From Litorilinea aerophila (GTDB lineage: Bacteria; Chloroflexota; Anaerolineae; Caldilineales; Caldilineaceae), in NCBI GenBank assembly GCA_945905745.1, contig CAMDQF010000029.1:1-34389 (forward strand): a stretch of DNA of 34,389 nucleotides. The letters are read 5' to 3'. Positions within the stretch are counted from its first letter, which is position 1. The number at the start of each line of letters is the position of its first letter. The notes under the pieces were generated by a model. It was not told the origin of the DNA, ran no database searches, and saw only the letters and a program-made list of their open reading frames with translations. Both the position numbers and the translations under genes were made by a program. Below, one piece after another: positions 1 to 8,214 of this stretch.

Positions 1-264
1 CGATTGGTAAAGTTCTGATACACTGTGTCCCGGAACTGCGTCAGCTTGGTAGTGTGTAGAGTGATGTCCATACACTACTTCTGGCTCAGTTCCTCTAATT
101 TGTCAATTATAGGTCTGGCTTATGTTAGCCTAATTGTCAAAAGTCCAATTTGTAGTCAACGACGACTTTCGTCAGGATGTGGTCTATGTTACTGTAGGAG
201 CAGGGGATATGGCAATACTGGTACAGGTAATCGTCTATCCACAACCACTGAAAGGCTTTCTGCC
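1..264. other. Upstream region of the reductase fusion, no gene supported
   Basis: No convincing gene is visible here. The downstream reading frame stays open upstream to position 25, but the extra 80 residues look unlike protein of the family. A small dyad TAGTGTGT (50-57) / ATACACTA (70-77), one mismatch, could be an operator. A TTGTCA at 100-105 followed by TATGTT at 121-126 is a weak promoter candidate with a short spacer. Nothing else is seen. Confidence 0.35.
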
Positions 265-1509
265 ATGCAAACCCCTGAGATCACTGTCTATGGCGCGCAC
301 TGGTGCCCCGACTGTCGACGCAGCAAAATGTTCTTGGGGGAGCACCAGATTCCCTACCATTGGGTGGATATTGAGCAGGACAAAGAGGCCGAACAGTTCG
401 TCATTGGGAAGAACGACGGCAAGCGCATTATTCCGACGATTCTCTTTGGGGATGGCAGCGCGCTGGTGGAGCCAAGCAACGCAGAACTGGCGGCCAAACT
501 GGGGCTTGTGACCAGCGCCCGCCATTCCTTCTATCCGCTGATTGTCATCGGCGGTGGCCCGGCCGGGCTGACCGCGGCGTTCTATGCCGGACGGGAAGCG
601 GTGGATACACTGGTGATTGAGCGGGCGGCCTATGGGGGGCAGGCTGCGGCTACGGAAAAGCTGGACAATATGCCCGGTTTCCCGGATGGCGTAGAAGGGA
701 TTGAGTTTGCCGGACGTCTGCGCGCCCAGGCCGAACGCTTTGGTGTGGAACTGCTCCAGGCCCAGGATGTGGCGAGTGTAAGCAGCCGGGACAATTATCA
801 TATGGTTTGCACAGCCAACGGTGACGAGTATACCTGTCGCGCACTGCTGATCGCTTCGGGTAGCCGCTACCGGCGGCTGGGTGTGCCGGGGGAACAGAGC
901 TACATCGGCGCGGGTATCCATTTCTGCGCCACCTGCGATGGCCCTTTTTACAGAGGCAAAGAGGTAGTTGTGGTGGGGGGTGGCAACAGTGCTGCCGAGG
1001 AGAGTCTGCTCCTGACCAAATTCGCCGAGAAGGTGACTGTGCTGGTACGGGGGGAATCCTTCAATGCCAGCCCGGTCATTGTGGATAATGTGCTGCGTGA
1101 CCCAAAGATTGAGGTTCGTTTCCACACGGAAGTGCTGGAATTTCTGGGCAAGGGTGGCAAGATGAACCGGCTGAGGTTGCGTAACAATCAGTCTGGCGAG
1201 GAGACGGAGATGGCCGCGGGTGGCGCGTTCATCTTCATCGGGCTGGACCCCAATACGACTTTTCTGAAAGAGACCGGCGTGCGTGCCAACGAGTGGGGTT
1301 TTCTGATCACAGGCCACGCTCTGGTGCATGACGAGAGCCAGCGCCCGCCTGGCTTCGAGAAGCGCCAGCCGATGGTGATGGAGACAAGTGTCCCCGGCAT
1401 CTTCGCCGCGGGGGATGTGCGCCACGGCAGCACTAAACAGGTCGCCAGCGCCACAGGCGAAGGTGCCACCGCTGCCCTGCTGATTCGGGAGTATTTGAAG
1501 CTCGTGTAG
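265..1509 (+). CDS. Glutaredoxin-thioredoxin reductase fusion protein
   Basis: A 414-residue fusion. Residues 1-80 form a glutaredoxin/NrdH-like domain with redox motif WCPDC (Cys14, Cys17). Residues 90-414 are a complete low-molecular-weight thioredoxin reductase: FAD-binding GGGPAG (96-101), redox CATC (221-224), NADPH-binding GGGNSA (238-243) and a C-terminal FAD motif beginning GDVRHG. It should pass electrons from NADPH through FAD and the CATC disulfide to its own N-terminal CPDC site, a self-contained cytosolic disulfide reductase. I chose ATG 265 because the domain starts there, AAAGG lies 9 nt upstream, and the 80 upstream codons have no domain-like sequence. It converges on the MDR gene across a 45-nt gap holding a hairpin. 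Fusions of this order are known in several bacteria. The physiological substrate is not shown by the sequence. Confidence 0.93.
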   Translation: MQTPEITVYGAHWCPDCRRSKMFLGEHQIPYHWVDIEQDKEAEQFVIGKNDGKRIIPTILFGDGSALVEPSNAELAAKLGLVTSARHSFYPLIVIGGGPAGLTAAFYAGREAVDTLVIERAAYGGQAAATEKLDNMPGFPDGVEGIEFAGRLRAQAERFGVELLQAQDVASVSSRDNYHMVCTANGDEYTCRALLIASGSRYRRLGVPGEQSYIGAGIHFCATCDGPFYRGKEVVVVGGGNSAAEESLLLTKFAEKVTVLVRGESFNASPVIVDNVLRDPKIEVRFHTEVLEFLGKGGKMNRLRLRNNQSGEETEMAAGGAFIFIGLDPNTTFLKETGVRANEWGFLITGHALVHDESQRPPGFEKRQPMVMETSVPGIFAAGDVRHGSTKQVASATGEGATAALLIREYLKLV

Positions 1510-1516
1510 GGAATCT

Positions 1517-1546
1517 TGTACGGGCGCGATATATCGTGCCCGTACA
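1517..1546. terminator. Hairpin between convergent genes, possible bidirectional terminator
   Basis: Arms TGTACGGGCGCGAT (1517-1530) and ATCGTGCCCGTACA (1533-1546) pair over 14 bp with one G-U and a 2-nt loop. It begins 7 nt after the reductase stop and ends 8 nt before the stop of the opposing MDR gene. No T-tract follows, so it may be a dispersed palindromic repeat rather than a true intrinsic terminator. The hairpin at 33706-33734 has the same outer TGTACG...CGTACA. Confidence 0.5.
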
Positions 1547-1554
1547 GGCGATTA

Positions 1555-2541
1555 TCAAGAAGCGTGTTCGATTGTAACTGTCACATTCCCCACCTTTTGC
1601 CCCGCCTCCACGTAGCGATGGGCGTCGGGAATCTGCGCCAGCGAATAGCTTCGGTCAATGACGGTGCGCAACTTGCCCGCCGCCATCAATTCGGCCAAGA
1701 AAGCCAAATCCTTGGCGGTCGGGCTGGTCATCTCAAAGAGGACCTTTTTGTCGCTTTGCCGGGATGCCCACTTGCCCCGCACAAACTGAAGCGGCCCGGT
1801 GGGGTTGGCGATCAGATAGCGCCCACCGGGATTGAGGGAGCGCACGCTGGCAGCAAAGGGGCTTTTGCCGATAATATCGAAAATCACGTCGTAGCGCTGA
1901 CCGTTTTTTGTGAAATCCTCCTGCGTGTAGTCAATCACCTGATCCGCGCCCACGTCACGCAGCTTTGCCAGTTTCTCCCCACTGTCCACGGCAGTCACCT
2001 CTGCGCCGAAATATTTGGCAATCTGGATTCCGTAGGTACCGATGCTGCCGCCCGCCCCGTTGATCAATACCTTCTCGCCCGGTTGCACAGCGGCGATTCG
2101 GAGAAAATGCAAGGCTTCCAGCCCGCCCAGCCCAACCGGCGCGGCTTCCTCATAGCTCACAGTAGCCGGTTTGATGGCTATGGCCCCGTTTTCGGGCACA
2201 CAGGTATACTCGGCATACGCGCTAAAGCCAAATAGGGTTGTGCTAAATATCTGGTCACCCACTTGAAAGCGGGTAACGTCCGCCCCGACGGCTTCGATTT
2301 CTCCGGCCAAATAGTTGCCCGGAATGGTAATCCGCGTCGGCTTGCGCAGTCCGATAAAGGCCCGCATGGGCAGCCGGATCCAATAGGGAAAGCGCAAATT
2401 GCGCATCTCACAGTCGCCGGTGGTGACGGTTGTGGCGCGGATTTTGACGAGGAGTTCGTTGGCTTTGGGGGCAGGCTTGGCTACTTCCCGCAGTTGTAGC
2501 ACATCCGGGGAGCCATATCCAGTCCAGACAATCGCTTTCAT
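1555..2541 (-). CDS. NAD(P)-dependent medium-chain oxidoreductase, quinone-reductase type
   Basis: A 328-residue medium-chain dehydrogenase/reductase. The N-terminal GroES-like half starts MKAIVWTGYG, and the Rossmann half carries NGAGGSIGTYG (about 161-171) for NADP(H). The four-Cys structural zinc loop and catalytic zinc ligands of alcohol dehydrogenases are absent, which fits the zinc-free quinone oxidoreductase/RTN4IP1-like branch that reduces quinones or enones with NADPH. The ATG overlaps the stop of the upstream small membrane protein gene (ATGA), so the two are translationally coupled. The exact substrate cannot be read from sequence. Confidence 0.88.
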   Translation of the reverse strand: MKAIVWTGYGSPDVLQLREVAKPAPKANELLVKIRATTVTTGDCEMRNLRFPYWIRLPMRAFIGLRKPTRITIPGNYLAGEIEAVGADVTRFQVGDQIFSTTLFGFSAYAEYTCVPENGAIAIKPATVSYEEAAPVGLGGLEALHFLRIAAVQPGEKVLINGAGGSIGTYGIQIAKYFGAEVTAVDSGEKLAKLRDVGADQVIDYTQEDFTKNGQRYDVIFDIIGKSPFAASVRSLNPGGRYLIANPTGPLQFVRGKWASRQSDKKVLFEMTSPTAKDLAFLAELMAAGKLRTVIDRSYSLAQIPDAHRYVEAGQKVGNVTVTIEHAS

Positions 2542-2759
2542 GCCTTATCCTCCTTCACATCCTCTTCCACATCCACCGCCGCGGAAGCCACAGCCCAGGC
2601 CACCAAAAACCAGACGCCCCCGCCGATGAGCAGGGCTATCCCAATGCTGGCCGGGTTGGGCGGCACATTGCCCCGAAGGATGCCGACGACCGTCAAAAGA
2701 ATACCCAGCCCGCCCGCGATCAGGCCGATTTTGAGGGGTGTCGATAGTTTTTGCCACAT
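2538..2759 (-). CDS. Small two-helix membrane protein, unknown function
   Basis: A 73-residue protein with two hydrophobic segments (about 9-27 and 40-62, the second Gly/Ala-rich) and an acidic C-terminal tail VDVEEDVKEDKA. The gene shares an ATGA overlap with the MDR oxidoreductase gene that follows, and GAGG precedes its ATG. I recognise no family. Coupling suggests co-expression with the oxidoreductase but no shared function is proven. Confidence 0.7.
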   Translation of the reverse strand: MWQKLSTPLKIGLIAGGLGILLTVVGILRGNVPPNPASIGIALLIGGGVWFLVAWAVASAAVDVEEDVKEDKA

Positions 2760-2788
2760 AGTCCGCCTCTTTTGGGGAAAGTGAACTG

Positions 2789-2901
2789 TGAGCAGTAATC
2801 AGTTATCAGTAATCAGTGAGTAGTCGTGATCACTCGGCGACACACAACGACTGGTGACTGGTGACTGTTCACTGGTCACTGGTCACTGGTCACTGTTCAC
2901 T
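2789..2901. repeat. CAGTnnn heptad foldback repeat at the recJ 3' end
   Basis: The left part has AGCAGTAATCAGTTATCAGT-type units. After a short spacer (about 2828-2848) the right part is seven or so ACTGGTG/ACTGGTC/ACTGTTC heptads. The two parts are inverted relative to each other. The right arm overlaps the end of recJ and contains its stop codon. The same family occurs at 22433-22468, 26691-26762 and 30619-30650. Confidence 0.85.
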
Positions 2902-4667
2902 GCCGTTCGCAAGTCCTGCACGTTCAACTGCAAACTCCGTCGCCCCTGCCATTCGTTGACTTCCAGATGGAAGGCGATGTCCAGATGCTCGTCCGCGGCC
3001 AGACCGTTGGCCCGTTCGCCCAGACCAAAGCCGATGGCGTCCAGCACGGCTGAGCCGGGGTAGCCGTCCAGCACCAACTTCAGATGTTTGCCACTGCCTA
3101 CGGCCCGCGCGCTGCGCACCCGGCAATTGCGCACCACCAGCAGAGGCGAATGGTTGGCCTGGCCCAGGGGTTCCAGCCGACTCAACTGGGCTTGAAGCGC
3201 CCAGCTTAGATCGTCCCAACCTACTTCGGCGTCGACATACATACGCGGGCGCAGATCGGGCACAGCCGCCAGCCCCGCCGCGGCCAGAGCGGTCAACGCC
3301 TGGATAAACTCGTCGTACCGCTCGTTGGTCACAGTAAAACCGGCGGCCCGGCTGTGTCCACCGTGGCGCACCAGCAGATGGCCGATCTGATCCAGCGCGG
3401 CGGTGATGTCGAACTCGTCAATGCTGCGCGCACTGCCCCGACTCGTCTCCGGCCCCCGCTCGATCACCACTGCAGGCCGGTAATACTGGTCAGCCAACCG
3501 CCCAGCCACCAGCCCCACAATCCCGGAACGGAAATTTGGGCTGGCGGTGATGAGAATTGGCGGCAGGGCAGAGGCGACATCCCCCAACTGCTGCTCGGCC
3601 AGATTCTGGGCGTCAATCGTCAACTGCTGTCGTTCCCGGTTCATCGCCTCCAGTTGGGTGGCCAGATCGTAGGCGTGGCTGTATTCGTCGCTGCGTAGAA
3701 GATCGTAGGCCAGTTGCGCGTTGGAGAGGCGGCCGGCGGCGTTGATGCGGGGGGCCAGCCGGAAGCTGACTGTTGTGCTGTCTACGCTGGCGGGCTGCAT
3801 CCCGGCCACTTCCATCAGGGCAAAGAGGCCCACCCGCTGGCCCTGGGAAAGCTGGGCCAATCCCCGCTGTACCAGAGAACGGTTCTCCCCGATCAGTGGC
3901 ATCATATCCGCAATCGTGCCCAGAGCCACCAGATCGAGCAGTTCCGTTTCCATCGCTTCGGCATCTTGCGCGGAGAGGGTCGCACCGGGCCGCTGGGAGA
4001 CCGCGCGCAGCACGGCCTGGGCCAGCCGGTAGGCCACGCCCACGCCAGCCAGGGTGTTGAAGTTGGAGTTGTCGTCGTTACGTCGGGGATTGATGACAGC
4101 CAGGGCCGGTGGCAACTCCTTGCCCACCGAGTGGTGATCGGTGACGATCACATCCATCCCCAACCGATTGGCTGCTGCCACCTCTTCGATGCTGCGGATT
4201 CCGCAGTCCACCGTCACCAGCAGTTGTGCCTGCTGGCTGATGCGTTCGATGGCCTCCACATTCAGCCCGTAGCCCTCGTCCACCCGGTCCGGGATATAGC
4301 CGCCCACGACTGCGCCCGCCCGCTGCAGGGCCGAGACGAGCAGGGCCGTGGCGGTGACGCCGTCCGCGTCAAAGTCGCCATAGACGCAGATGGTCTCGGC
4401 TTCGTCGATGGCGTGGAGGATGCGCTGGACCGCCCGGTTCATATCTTTCAGGCGAAAGGGATTCTCCTGCACCGCGTCCGCGCCATTTAGAAAACTGGCG
4501 ATCTGTTCCGGCTCCCGAATGCCCCGGTTGTAGAGAATCTGGAGCAGAATCGGATGTTCCGGGCTGTCTTCCAGAAAGTCCCCAGGGGCTGCGGGGTAGT
4601 ACTCCCATCGTTTGGATTGTTCGAGCAAAGGGGTCTCCTGACCGTAGTCTGTTTTGATTCTTTCCAC
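2883..4667 (-). CDS. recJ: Single-stranded-DNA-specific 5'-3' exonuclease RecJ
   Basis: A 594-residue RecJ of usual length. DHH-superfamily phosphoesterase motifs are present: YGDFDADGVTA (about 96-106), VDCGI (about 153-157) and TDHH (176-179), followed by DHHA1-like and C-terminal OB-type regions. It degrades single-stranded DNA 5'-3' in RecF-pathway recombination, mismatch and base-excision repair, using Mn/Mg bound by the Asp/His motifs. The start is GTG 4667. TATAAT lies at 4678-4673, 5 nt upstream, so transcription would start at or next to the start codon. The last residues (VNSDQ and stop) are encoded by the CAGTnnn repeat array, so the natural C-terminus has been overwritten. It is divergent from yprB. 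Confidence 0.95.
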   Translation of the reverse strand: MERIKTDYGQETPLLEQSKRWEYYPAAPGDFLEDSPEHPILLQILYNRGIREPEQIASFLNGADAVQENPFRLKDMNRAVQRILHAIDEAETICVYGDFDADGVTATALLVSALQRAGAVVGGYIPDRVDEGYGLNVEAIERISQQAQLLVTVDCGIRSIEEVAAANRLGMDVIVTDHHSVGKELPPALAVINPRRNDDNSNFNTLAGVGVAYRLAQAVLRAVSQRPGATLSAQDAEAMETELLDLVALGTIADMMPLIGENRSLVQRGLAQLSQGQRVGLFALMEVAGMQPASVDSTTVSFRLAPRINAAGRLSNAQLAYDLLRSDEYSHAYDLATQLEAMNRERQQLTIDAQNLAEQQLGDVASALPPILITASPNFRSGIVGLVAGRLADQYYRPAVVIERGPETSRGSARSIDEFDITAALDQIGHLLVRHGGHSRAAGFTVTNERYDEFIQALTALAAAGLAAVPDLRPRMYVDAEVGWDDLSWALQAQLSRLEPLGQANHSPLLVVRNCRVRSARAVGSGKHLKLVLDGYPGSAVLDAIGFGLGERANGLAADEHLDIAFHLEVNEWQGRRSLQLNVQDLRTAVNSDQ

Positions 4668-4672
4668 AGGCC

Positions 4673-4702
4673 ATTATAGACGACGGCAGAAAGGAAAGGC
4701 AA
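4673..4702 (-). promoter_or_regulatory. Predicted recJ promoter, leaderless
   Basis: On the minus strand a perfect TATAAT (4678-4673) ends 5 nt before the GTG start of recJ. An 18-nt spacer separates it from TTGCCT (4702-4697), a 4/6 match to TTGACA. The -35 lies inside the GGCAAAA repeat array, whose units each read TTTTGCC on this strand. The predicted start point coincides with the start codon. Confidence 0.6.
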
Positions 4703-4760
4703 AAGGCAAAGGGGAAAGGCAAAAGGCAAAGGCAAAAGGCAAAAGGAGAAGGCAAAAGGG
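4683..4760. repeat. GGCAAAA heptad array
   Basis: About ten tandem copies of AAAGGC/AAAAGGC with a few variants, in the recJ-yprB divergent region. A short inverted copy is embedded in the GT39-like gene at 32275-32305. Confidence 0.85.
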
Positions 4761-4762
4761 GT

Positions 4763-4838
4763 GCGTCCCATTTTTTGGGGAGACCTGCCAGGTTTCGGAA
4801 AACCTGGCAGGTCTGATGCCCCTAATCTGGGATGCCCC
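4763..4838. repeat. Long palindromic repeat around AGACCTGCCAGGTTT
   Basis: A perfect 15-bp hairpin AGACCTGCCAGGTTT (4781-4795) / AAACCTGGCAGGTCT (4800-4814) with loop CGGA sits within a longer imperfect dyad: GCGTCCCA at the left end mirrors TGGGATGC at the right. The structure is MITE-like. No direct repeat is obvious at its ends. Confidence 0.75.
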
Positions 4839-4865
4839 CAGGCAAAAGGGCAGGGGGCACGATCA

Positions 4866-4894
4866 TTCACAATTCACAATTCATAATTCACTAT
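4866..4894. repeat. CACAATT heptad array
   Basis: Four tandem units of the form TTCACAA / TTCATAA. The same family is embedded in the GT39-like gene at 31930-31976 and, as the CGCAATT variant, at 32219-32256. Confidence 0.8.
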
Positions 4895-4927
4895 TCCTTC
4901 TCCCTTTCCCTCCTCATCCATCTGCGC

Positions 4928-4933
4928 TACAAT
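4928..4933 (+). promoter_or_regulatory. Candidate -10 of yprB
   Basis: TACAAT lies 14 nt before the GTG start, which would give a leader of only a few nucleotides. No -35 is recognisable upstream, where the sequence is repeat and T/C-rich. Confidence 0.35.
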
Positions 4934-4947
4934 AACCCCAACGAATC

Positions 4948-6399
4948 GTGCCCATTTTTGGAGTTCTCTCTGTGTCTTCGGTTTTGGATCGTCTGCGCCG
5001 TCTGCAAAGTCTGCGCCCACAAAATGCCCCAGAAAAAAGCCCAGTCGAGCCGGATTTGCCCCGGATCGGTCAATTCGCCGCAGGATCGATGGACGCGCTT
5101 GTCTCCGGTCGGGAGATTGAGAACGACGGCGGGCGCTGCTGGTTGGTGACAGAGCGCTATCCCCTGGAAACTGTGCGCGGACGTCACCCGCTGGACGCGC
5201 TTCTGGCGACGACGCCCCGTTCCATCGCGCCGCTCTACCCCAACGCAGGGCTGGACAATGACTTCGACTTCCGTCGGGCCGCCTTCATCGACACGGAAAC
5301 CAGCGGTCTGGGCGGCGGCGCGGGGGTCTACGCCTTTATGGTGGGGGTGGGGGTGTTTGAGGGAACGGGGATCGGGGACTGGGGATCGGGGACTGGGGAT
5401 CGGGATGCCTCCAGTTCCCAATCCCCAATCCCCAGTCCCCAATTCACCGTCTACCAATTCTTCATGCGTCACCCCGGCGAGGAGGTAGCCCTGTTGACGG
5501 CGCTGGCTGAACTGTTGGGGGAACGGAGCGGGCTGGTCACTTTTAACGGGCGTACCTTTGACGCTCCTCTGCTGCGCGGACGCTATCAGATGAACCGGCG
5601 CTTTCTGCCCGGTGGCGTGGGGAAGCCCGCTGTGTTGGCCGAGGATGCACCCCATTTCGACCTGCTCCATCCGGCCCGGCGTCTGTGGAAGCGTCGTCTG
5701 TCCAGCTGTTCCCTGAGCAATTTGGAGGCCCAGGTCTTGGGACTGCAGCGCACAGAAGAGGATGTGCCCGGCAGCCTGATCCCCTGGCTTTACAACCAGT
5801 TCTTGCAGACGGGCAATGCGGGGCCGATGGTGGGTGTTTTTTACCACAACCGGGAGGATATTGTGTCGATGGTCTCCCTGGCCGAGCTGCTCTGCCGCCA
5901 CTTTGCCGACCCGCTCCCGTCCGCTCGGGCGGGCGAATTACACCCGCTGGATTTGGCGTCGGTAGGGCGGGTCCACGCGGAAATGGGGTTGGTGGAGAGC
6001 GCGGAGCAGGCATTCATCCACGCGCTGGAAAATCTGGTTTCGACACGTTCAACCGACGATTTTGCTGCGCTTCCCGAAATCTTCGACGGTCTCGGCTGGC
6101 TGCTCAAACGGCAGGAGCGCTGGGACGAGGCCGCTGCGCTCTGGCAGCGCTGGCTGAGCACAGTCCCCGGCCCGGACCCCCGCCCCTATGTGGAGTTGGC
6201 CAAGTATTGCGAATGGCAGGGCAACGATTTGGAGCAGGCCCAGATGTGGACGGCCTGGGCGCTGCACAACCAACAGTCTGCCCCGGTTCGCCAGCGCTCG
6301 CCCCAAGCCATCAACGAACTCCAACATCGGCTGGCCCGCATTCAGCGCAAACAGGCGGGCGACGACGATACCCCGGACAGCCACATATCTGAAACATAG
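4948..6399 (+). CDS. YprB-type RNase H-fold exonuclease with C-terminal helical repeats
   Basis: A 483-residue DnaQ-like protein. The DEDDy motifs are visible: FIDTETSG (about 113-120), TFNGRTFDAP (about 199-208) and YHNREDIVSM (about 299-308). The C-terminal 150 residues look like TPR-type helices (EMGLVESAEQAFIHALE; RWDEAAALWQRWL). The family is assigned to metal-dependent nucleic acid cleavage; the true substrate is unknown. The start is uncertain: GTG 4948 or TTG 4984, just before the conserved-looking LDRLRRL. Residues about 138-166 (GTGIGDWG... to SPIPSPQ) are encoded by an inverted GGGGACT heptad element between core strands and do not belong to the family. Confidence 0.82.
   Translation: MPIFGVLSVSSVLDRLRRLQSLRPQNAPEKSPVEPDLPRIGQFAAGSMDALVSGREIENDGGRCWLVTERYPLETVRGRHPLDALLATTPRSIAPLYPNAGLDNDFDFRRAAFIDTETSGLGGGAGVYAFMVGVGVFEGTGIGDWGSGTGDRDASSSQSPIPSPQFTVYQFFMRHPGEEVALLTALAELLGERSGLVTFNGRTFDAPLLRGRYQMNRRFLPGGVGKPAVLAEDAPHFDLLHPARRLWKRRLSSCSLSNLEAQVLGLQRTEEDVPGSLIPWLYNQFLQTGNAGPMVGVFYHNREDIVSMVSLAELLCRHFADPLPSARAGELHPLDLASVGRVHAEMGLVESAEQAFIHALENLVSTRSTDDFAALPEIFDGLGWLLKRQERWDEAAALWQRWLSTVPGPDPRPYVELAKYCEWQGNDLEQAQMWTAWALHNQQSAPVRQRSPQAINELQHRLARIQRKQAGDDDTPDSHISET
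5361..5444. repeat. GGGGACT/GGGGATC heptad foldback inside yprB
   Basis: The left arm (5361-5404) is G-rich heptads, a spacer of about 11 nt follows, and the right arm (5416-5444) is CCCCAAT/CCCCAGT heptads, i.e. the reverse complement. It is in frame with yprB and encodes GDWGSGTGD then SPIPSPQ. The same family lies in hyuB (12262-12342) and E2 (22481-22521, 22657-22775). Confidence 0.92.
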
Positions 6400-6576
6400 C
6401 CGACACACGCCAAAAGCATACTGCGTAGTGCGTATTCCGTAGGTAAGTGCAGCATTTTGGCGCGTCTCTATCGGGTTTGCAAGCCGACGCAGTGACACGC
6501 CGTCAACCTCCCAGCCCTACGCAATACGAAGTACGCAATACTTTCTCTCCACCCAATTTCCCGAAGGAGCAGCTCA
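6400..6576. repeat. CAATACG foldback element between yprB and the SCP2-like gene
   Basis: The left arm (about 6417-6449) reads as CGTA-type units and the right arm (about 6515-6541) as GCAATACG/GTACGCAATAC, inverted around roughly 65 nt of unique sequence. Similar elements with other cores are at 23470-23640 and 25649-25803. AAGGAG at 6564-6569 is the ribosome-binding site of the next gene, 7 nt before its ATG. Confidence 0.75.
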
Positions 6577-6966
6577 ATGGGCGCAAAATTCCCCAGCCAG
6601 GCCTGGGCCGACGCAATGAAAGCAGCCGTGAACAGTTCCGAATCTTACGCGGCCGCGGCCAAAAACTGGGAAGGCGACTTTTACTTTGTCGTCAGCGGCA
6701 GCGAAGAGATGATCTATATGGACCTGTGGCACGGCCAGTGTCGGAACGCGGTCTACACGACGGACCCGGCTTTCAAAACGCCAGAGTTCAAAATCACCGC
6801 CAAACACGACCAGTGGGTGAAGGTCTTGCAGGGCAAACTTGACCCGATTCAGGGGATGATGACCCGCCAGTTGAAACTGGACGGCAATCTGATCAAAATC
6901 ATGCAGAATGTGAAGGCGGCCCAGGAGTTGGTGGGCTGCGCCGCAAAAGTCGATACGGAGTTCTAA
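6577..6966 (+). CDS. SCP2-like lipid-binding domain protein
   Basis: A 129-residue single-domain protein resembling the SCP2 sterol-carrier fold: an N-terminal helix ([14 protein letters not shown]), central strands with [14 protein letters not shown], and the characteristic segment [20 protein letters not shown] before a C-terminal helix. Such proteins bind hydrophobic ligands in a cytosolic pocket. The bound lipid is not evident. AAGGAG 7 nt upstream supports ATG 6577. The alcohol dehydrogenase gene starts 2 nt after its stop codon, so they form an operon, which suggests a hydrophobic alcohol or aldehyde substrate (inference). Confidence 0.8.
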   Translation: MGAKFPSQAWADAMKAAVNSSESYAAAAKNWEGDFYFVVSGSEEMIYMDLWHGQCRNAVYTTDPAFKTPEFKITAKHDQWVKVLQGKLDPIQGMMTRQLKLDGNLIKIMQNVKAAQELVGCAAKVDTEF

Positions 6967-6967
6967 A

Positions 6968-8134
6968 ATGTGGTTCTTTTCTTCGCCCCACATACTTTTT
7001 GGTGAAGATGCCCTGGACCACCTGGAAGAGTTGCCAGGCCAGCGGGCCTTTATCGTCACCGATCCGGTACTGGACGGTCTGGGCTTTACCGAACGTATCC
7101 GTCGCCACCTGAAGGTGGCGGGGATGGAAGTGCAAGTCTTTGCCGAAGTGGAACCGGACCCCAGCATCCAGACCGTGCGCCGGGGTGTGGCGCAGATGAC
7201 CGCCTTCCAGCCGGACTGGATTGTAGGCTTGGGCGGGGGCAGCTCGTTGGATGCAGCCAAAGGGATGTGGGCGCTCTATGAACGGCCTGATCTGGAACCG
7301 GAGGAGATCTCCCCGGTCTTCGATCTGAACCTGCACAAATGCAAAATGGTCGCCATCCCCACCACCAGCGGCACAGGCAGCGAAGCCACAATGTACGTCG
7401 TCCTCAGCGACCCGGAGCAGCGGCGCAAAATCTCTGTGGGCAACCGGGAGCTGATCCCCACCCTCTCGCTGATCGACCCATCCCTAACCAGCCAACTGCC
7501 GCCGAGGGTGACGGCGGACACGGGCTTGGATGCACTGACCCACGCCATCGAAGCCTATGCGGCCAACTTCCGCAACGACTACAGCGACGCGCTGGCCCTG
7601 AAAGCCGCGCAACTGGTCTTCTGTTACCTGCCCAGGGCCTATGAACAGGGCGGCACAGACAGCGAAGCCCGGGAAAAGATGGCGAATGCGGCCACCCTGG
7701 CCGGGCTGGCCTTTGGCAACTCCTTTGTGGGGATGGCCCACGCCCTGGGTCACAGCTTCGGCGGCTATTTTAAGATTCCCCACGGCCGGGCGGTGGCTCT
7801 CTTTCTACCCTATGTGATGGAATATACGACCAACGCGGGTGTCAGCCGCTACGGGGAGATCGCCCGCCACCTGCACCTGACCGATGGCGACGACGAACAG
7901 CACGGCGCACGCATTCTCATCGAAGCCACCCGCGGCCTGGAAGAGCGGCTGGGCCAGCCCACCACCATCGCCCAAATGGGTATCAGCCCGGCTGCGCTGG
8001 AAGATGTGCTGGAAACTCTCTGCACCCACGCTCTTTCCGACAGCGCCATCCTGGCCGCGCCCCGTATGCCCGCAGGGGATGAACTGGAGCGGCTCTTTTT
8101 GTACGCATTAGCGGGGAAATCTGTGGACTTTTGA
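6968..8134 (+). CDS. Iron-containing alcohol dehydrogenase (group III)
   Basis: A 388-residue Fe-ADH. The NAD(P)-binding GGGSSLDAAK is at 89-98 and IPTTSGTGSE at 130-139. The four metal ligands of the family are all present: Asp188 and His192 in DTGLDALTH, His258 in GMAHALG and His272 in IPHGRA. It oxidises primary alcohols or reduces aldehydes in the cytosol; chain length and cofactor preference are not clear. GGAG 7 nt before ATG 6968 lies inside the end of the SCP2-like gene, giving tight coupling. A strong terminator follows at 8165-8214. Confidence 0.93.
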   Translation: MWFFSSPHILFGEDALDHLEELPGQRAFIVTDPVLDGLGFTERIRRHLKVAGMEVQVFAEVEPDPSIQTVRRGVAQMTAFQPDWIVGLGGGSSLDAAKGMWALYERPDLEPEEISPVFDLNLHKCKMVAIPTTSGTGSEATMYVVLSDPEQRRKISVGNRELIPTLSLIDPSLTSQLPPRVTADTGLDALTHAIEAYAANFRNDYSDALALKAAQLVFCYLPRAYEQGGTDSEAREKMANAATLAGLAFGNSFVGMAHALGHSFGGYFKIPHGRAVALFLPYVMEYTTNAGVSRYGEIARHLHLTDGDDEQHGARILIEATRGLEERLGQPTTIAQMGISPAALEDVLETLCTHALSDSAILAAPRMPAGDELERLFLYALAGKSVDF

Positions 8135-8164
8135 GAAGATGGCAGGCTGAAGGCCTGAGGAGGC

Positions 8165-8214
8165 GAAGGGGTGAGTGGGTGACAGGATCACCCTTTCACC
8201 CCTTCACTTTTTTT
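8165..8214 (+). terminator. Intrinsic terminator of the SCP2-like/Fe-ADH operon
   Basis: Stem GAAGGGGTGAGTGGGTGA (8165-8182) / TCACCCTTTCACCCCTTC (8188-8205) pairs over 18 positions with one mismatch and one G-U, with a 5-nt loop, and is followed two bases later by seven T (8208-8214). Confidence 0.88.

Noticed and set aside
235-1425. Long open frame on the minus strand opposite the reductase fusion
   Set aside because: It mirrors a gene with complete domain motifs; its own translation shows no family signature and reflects GC-rich codon use. The same holds for other long antisense frames, e.g. 17468-19243.
5361-5444. Insertion taken as evidence that yprB is a pseudogene
   Set aside because: The frame is intact, all three DEDDy motifs remain, and the same kind of insert occurs in other intact genes.
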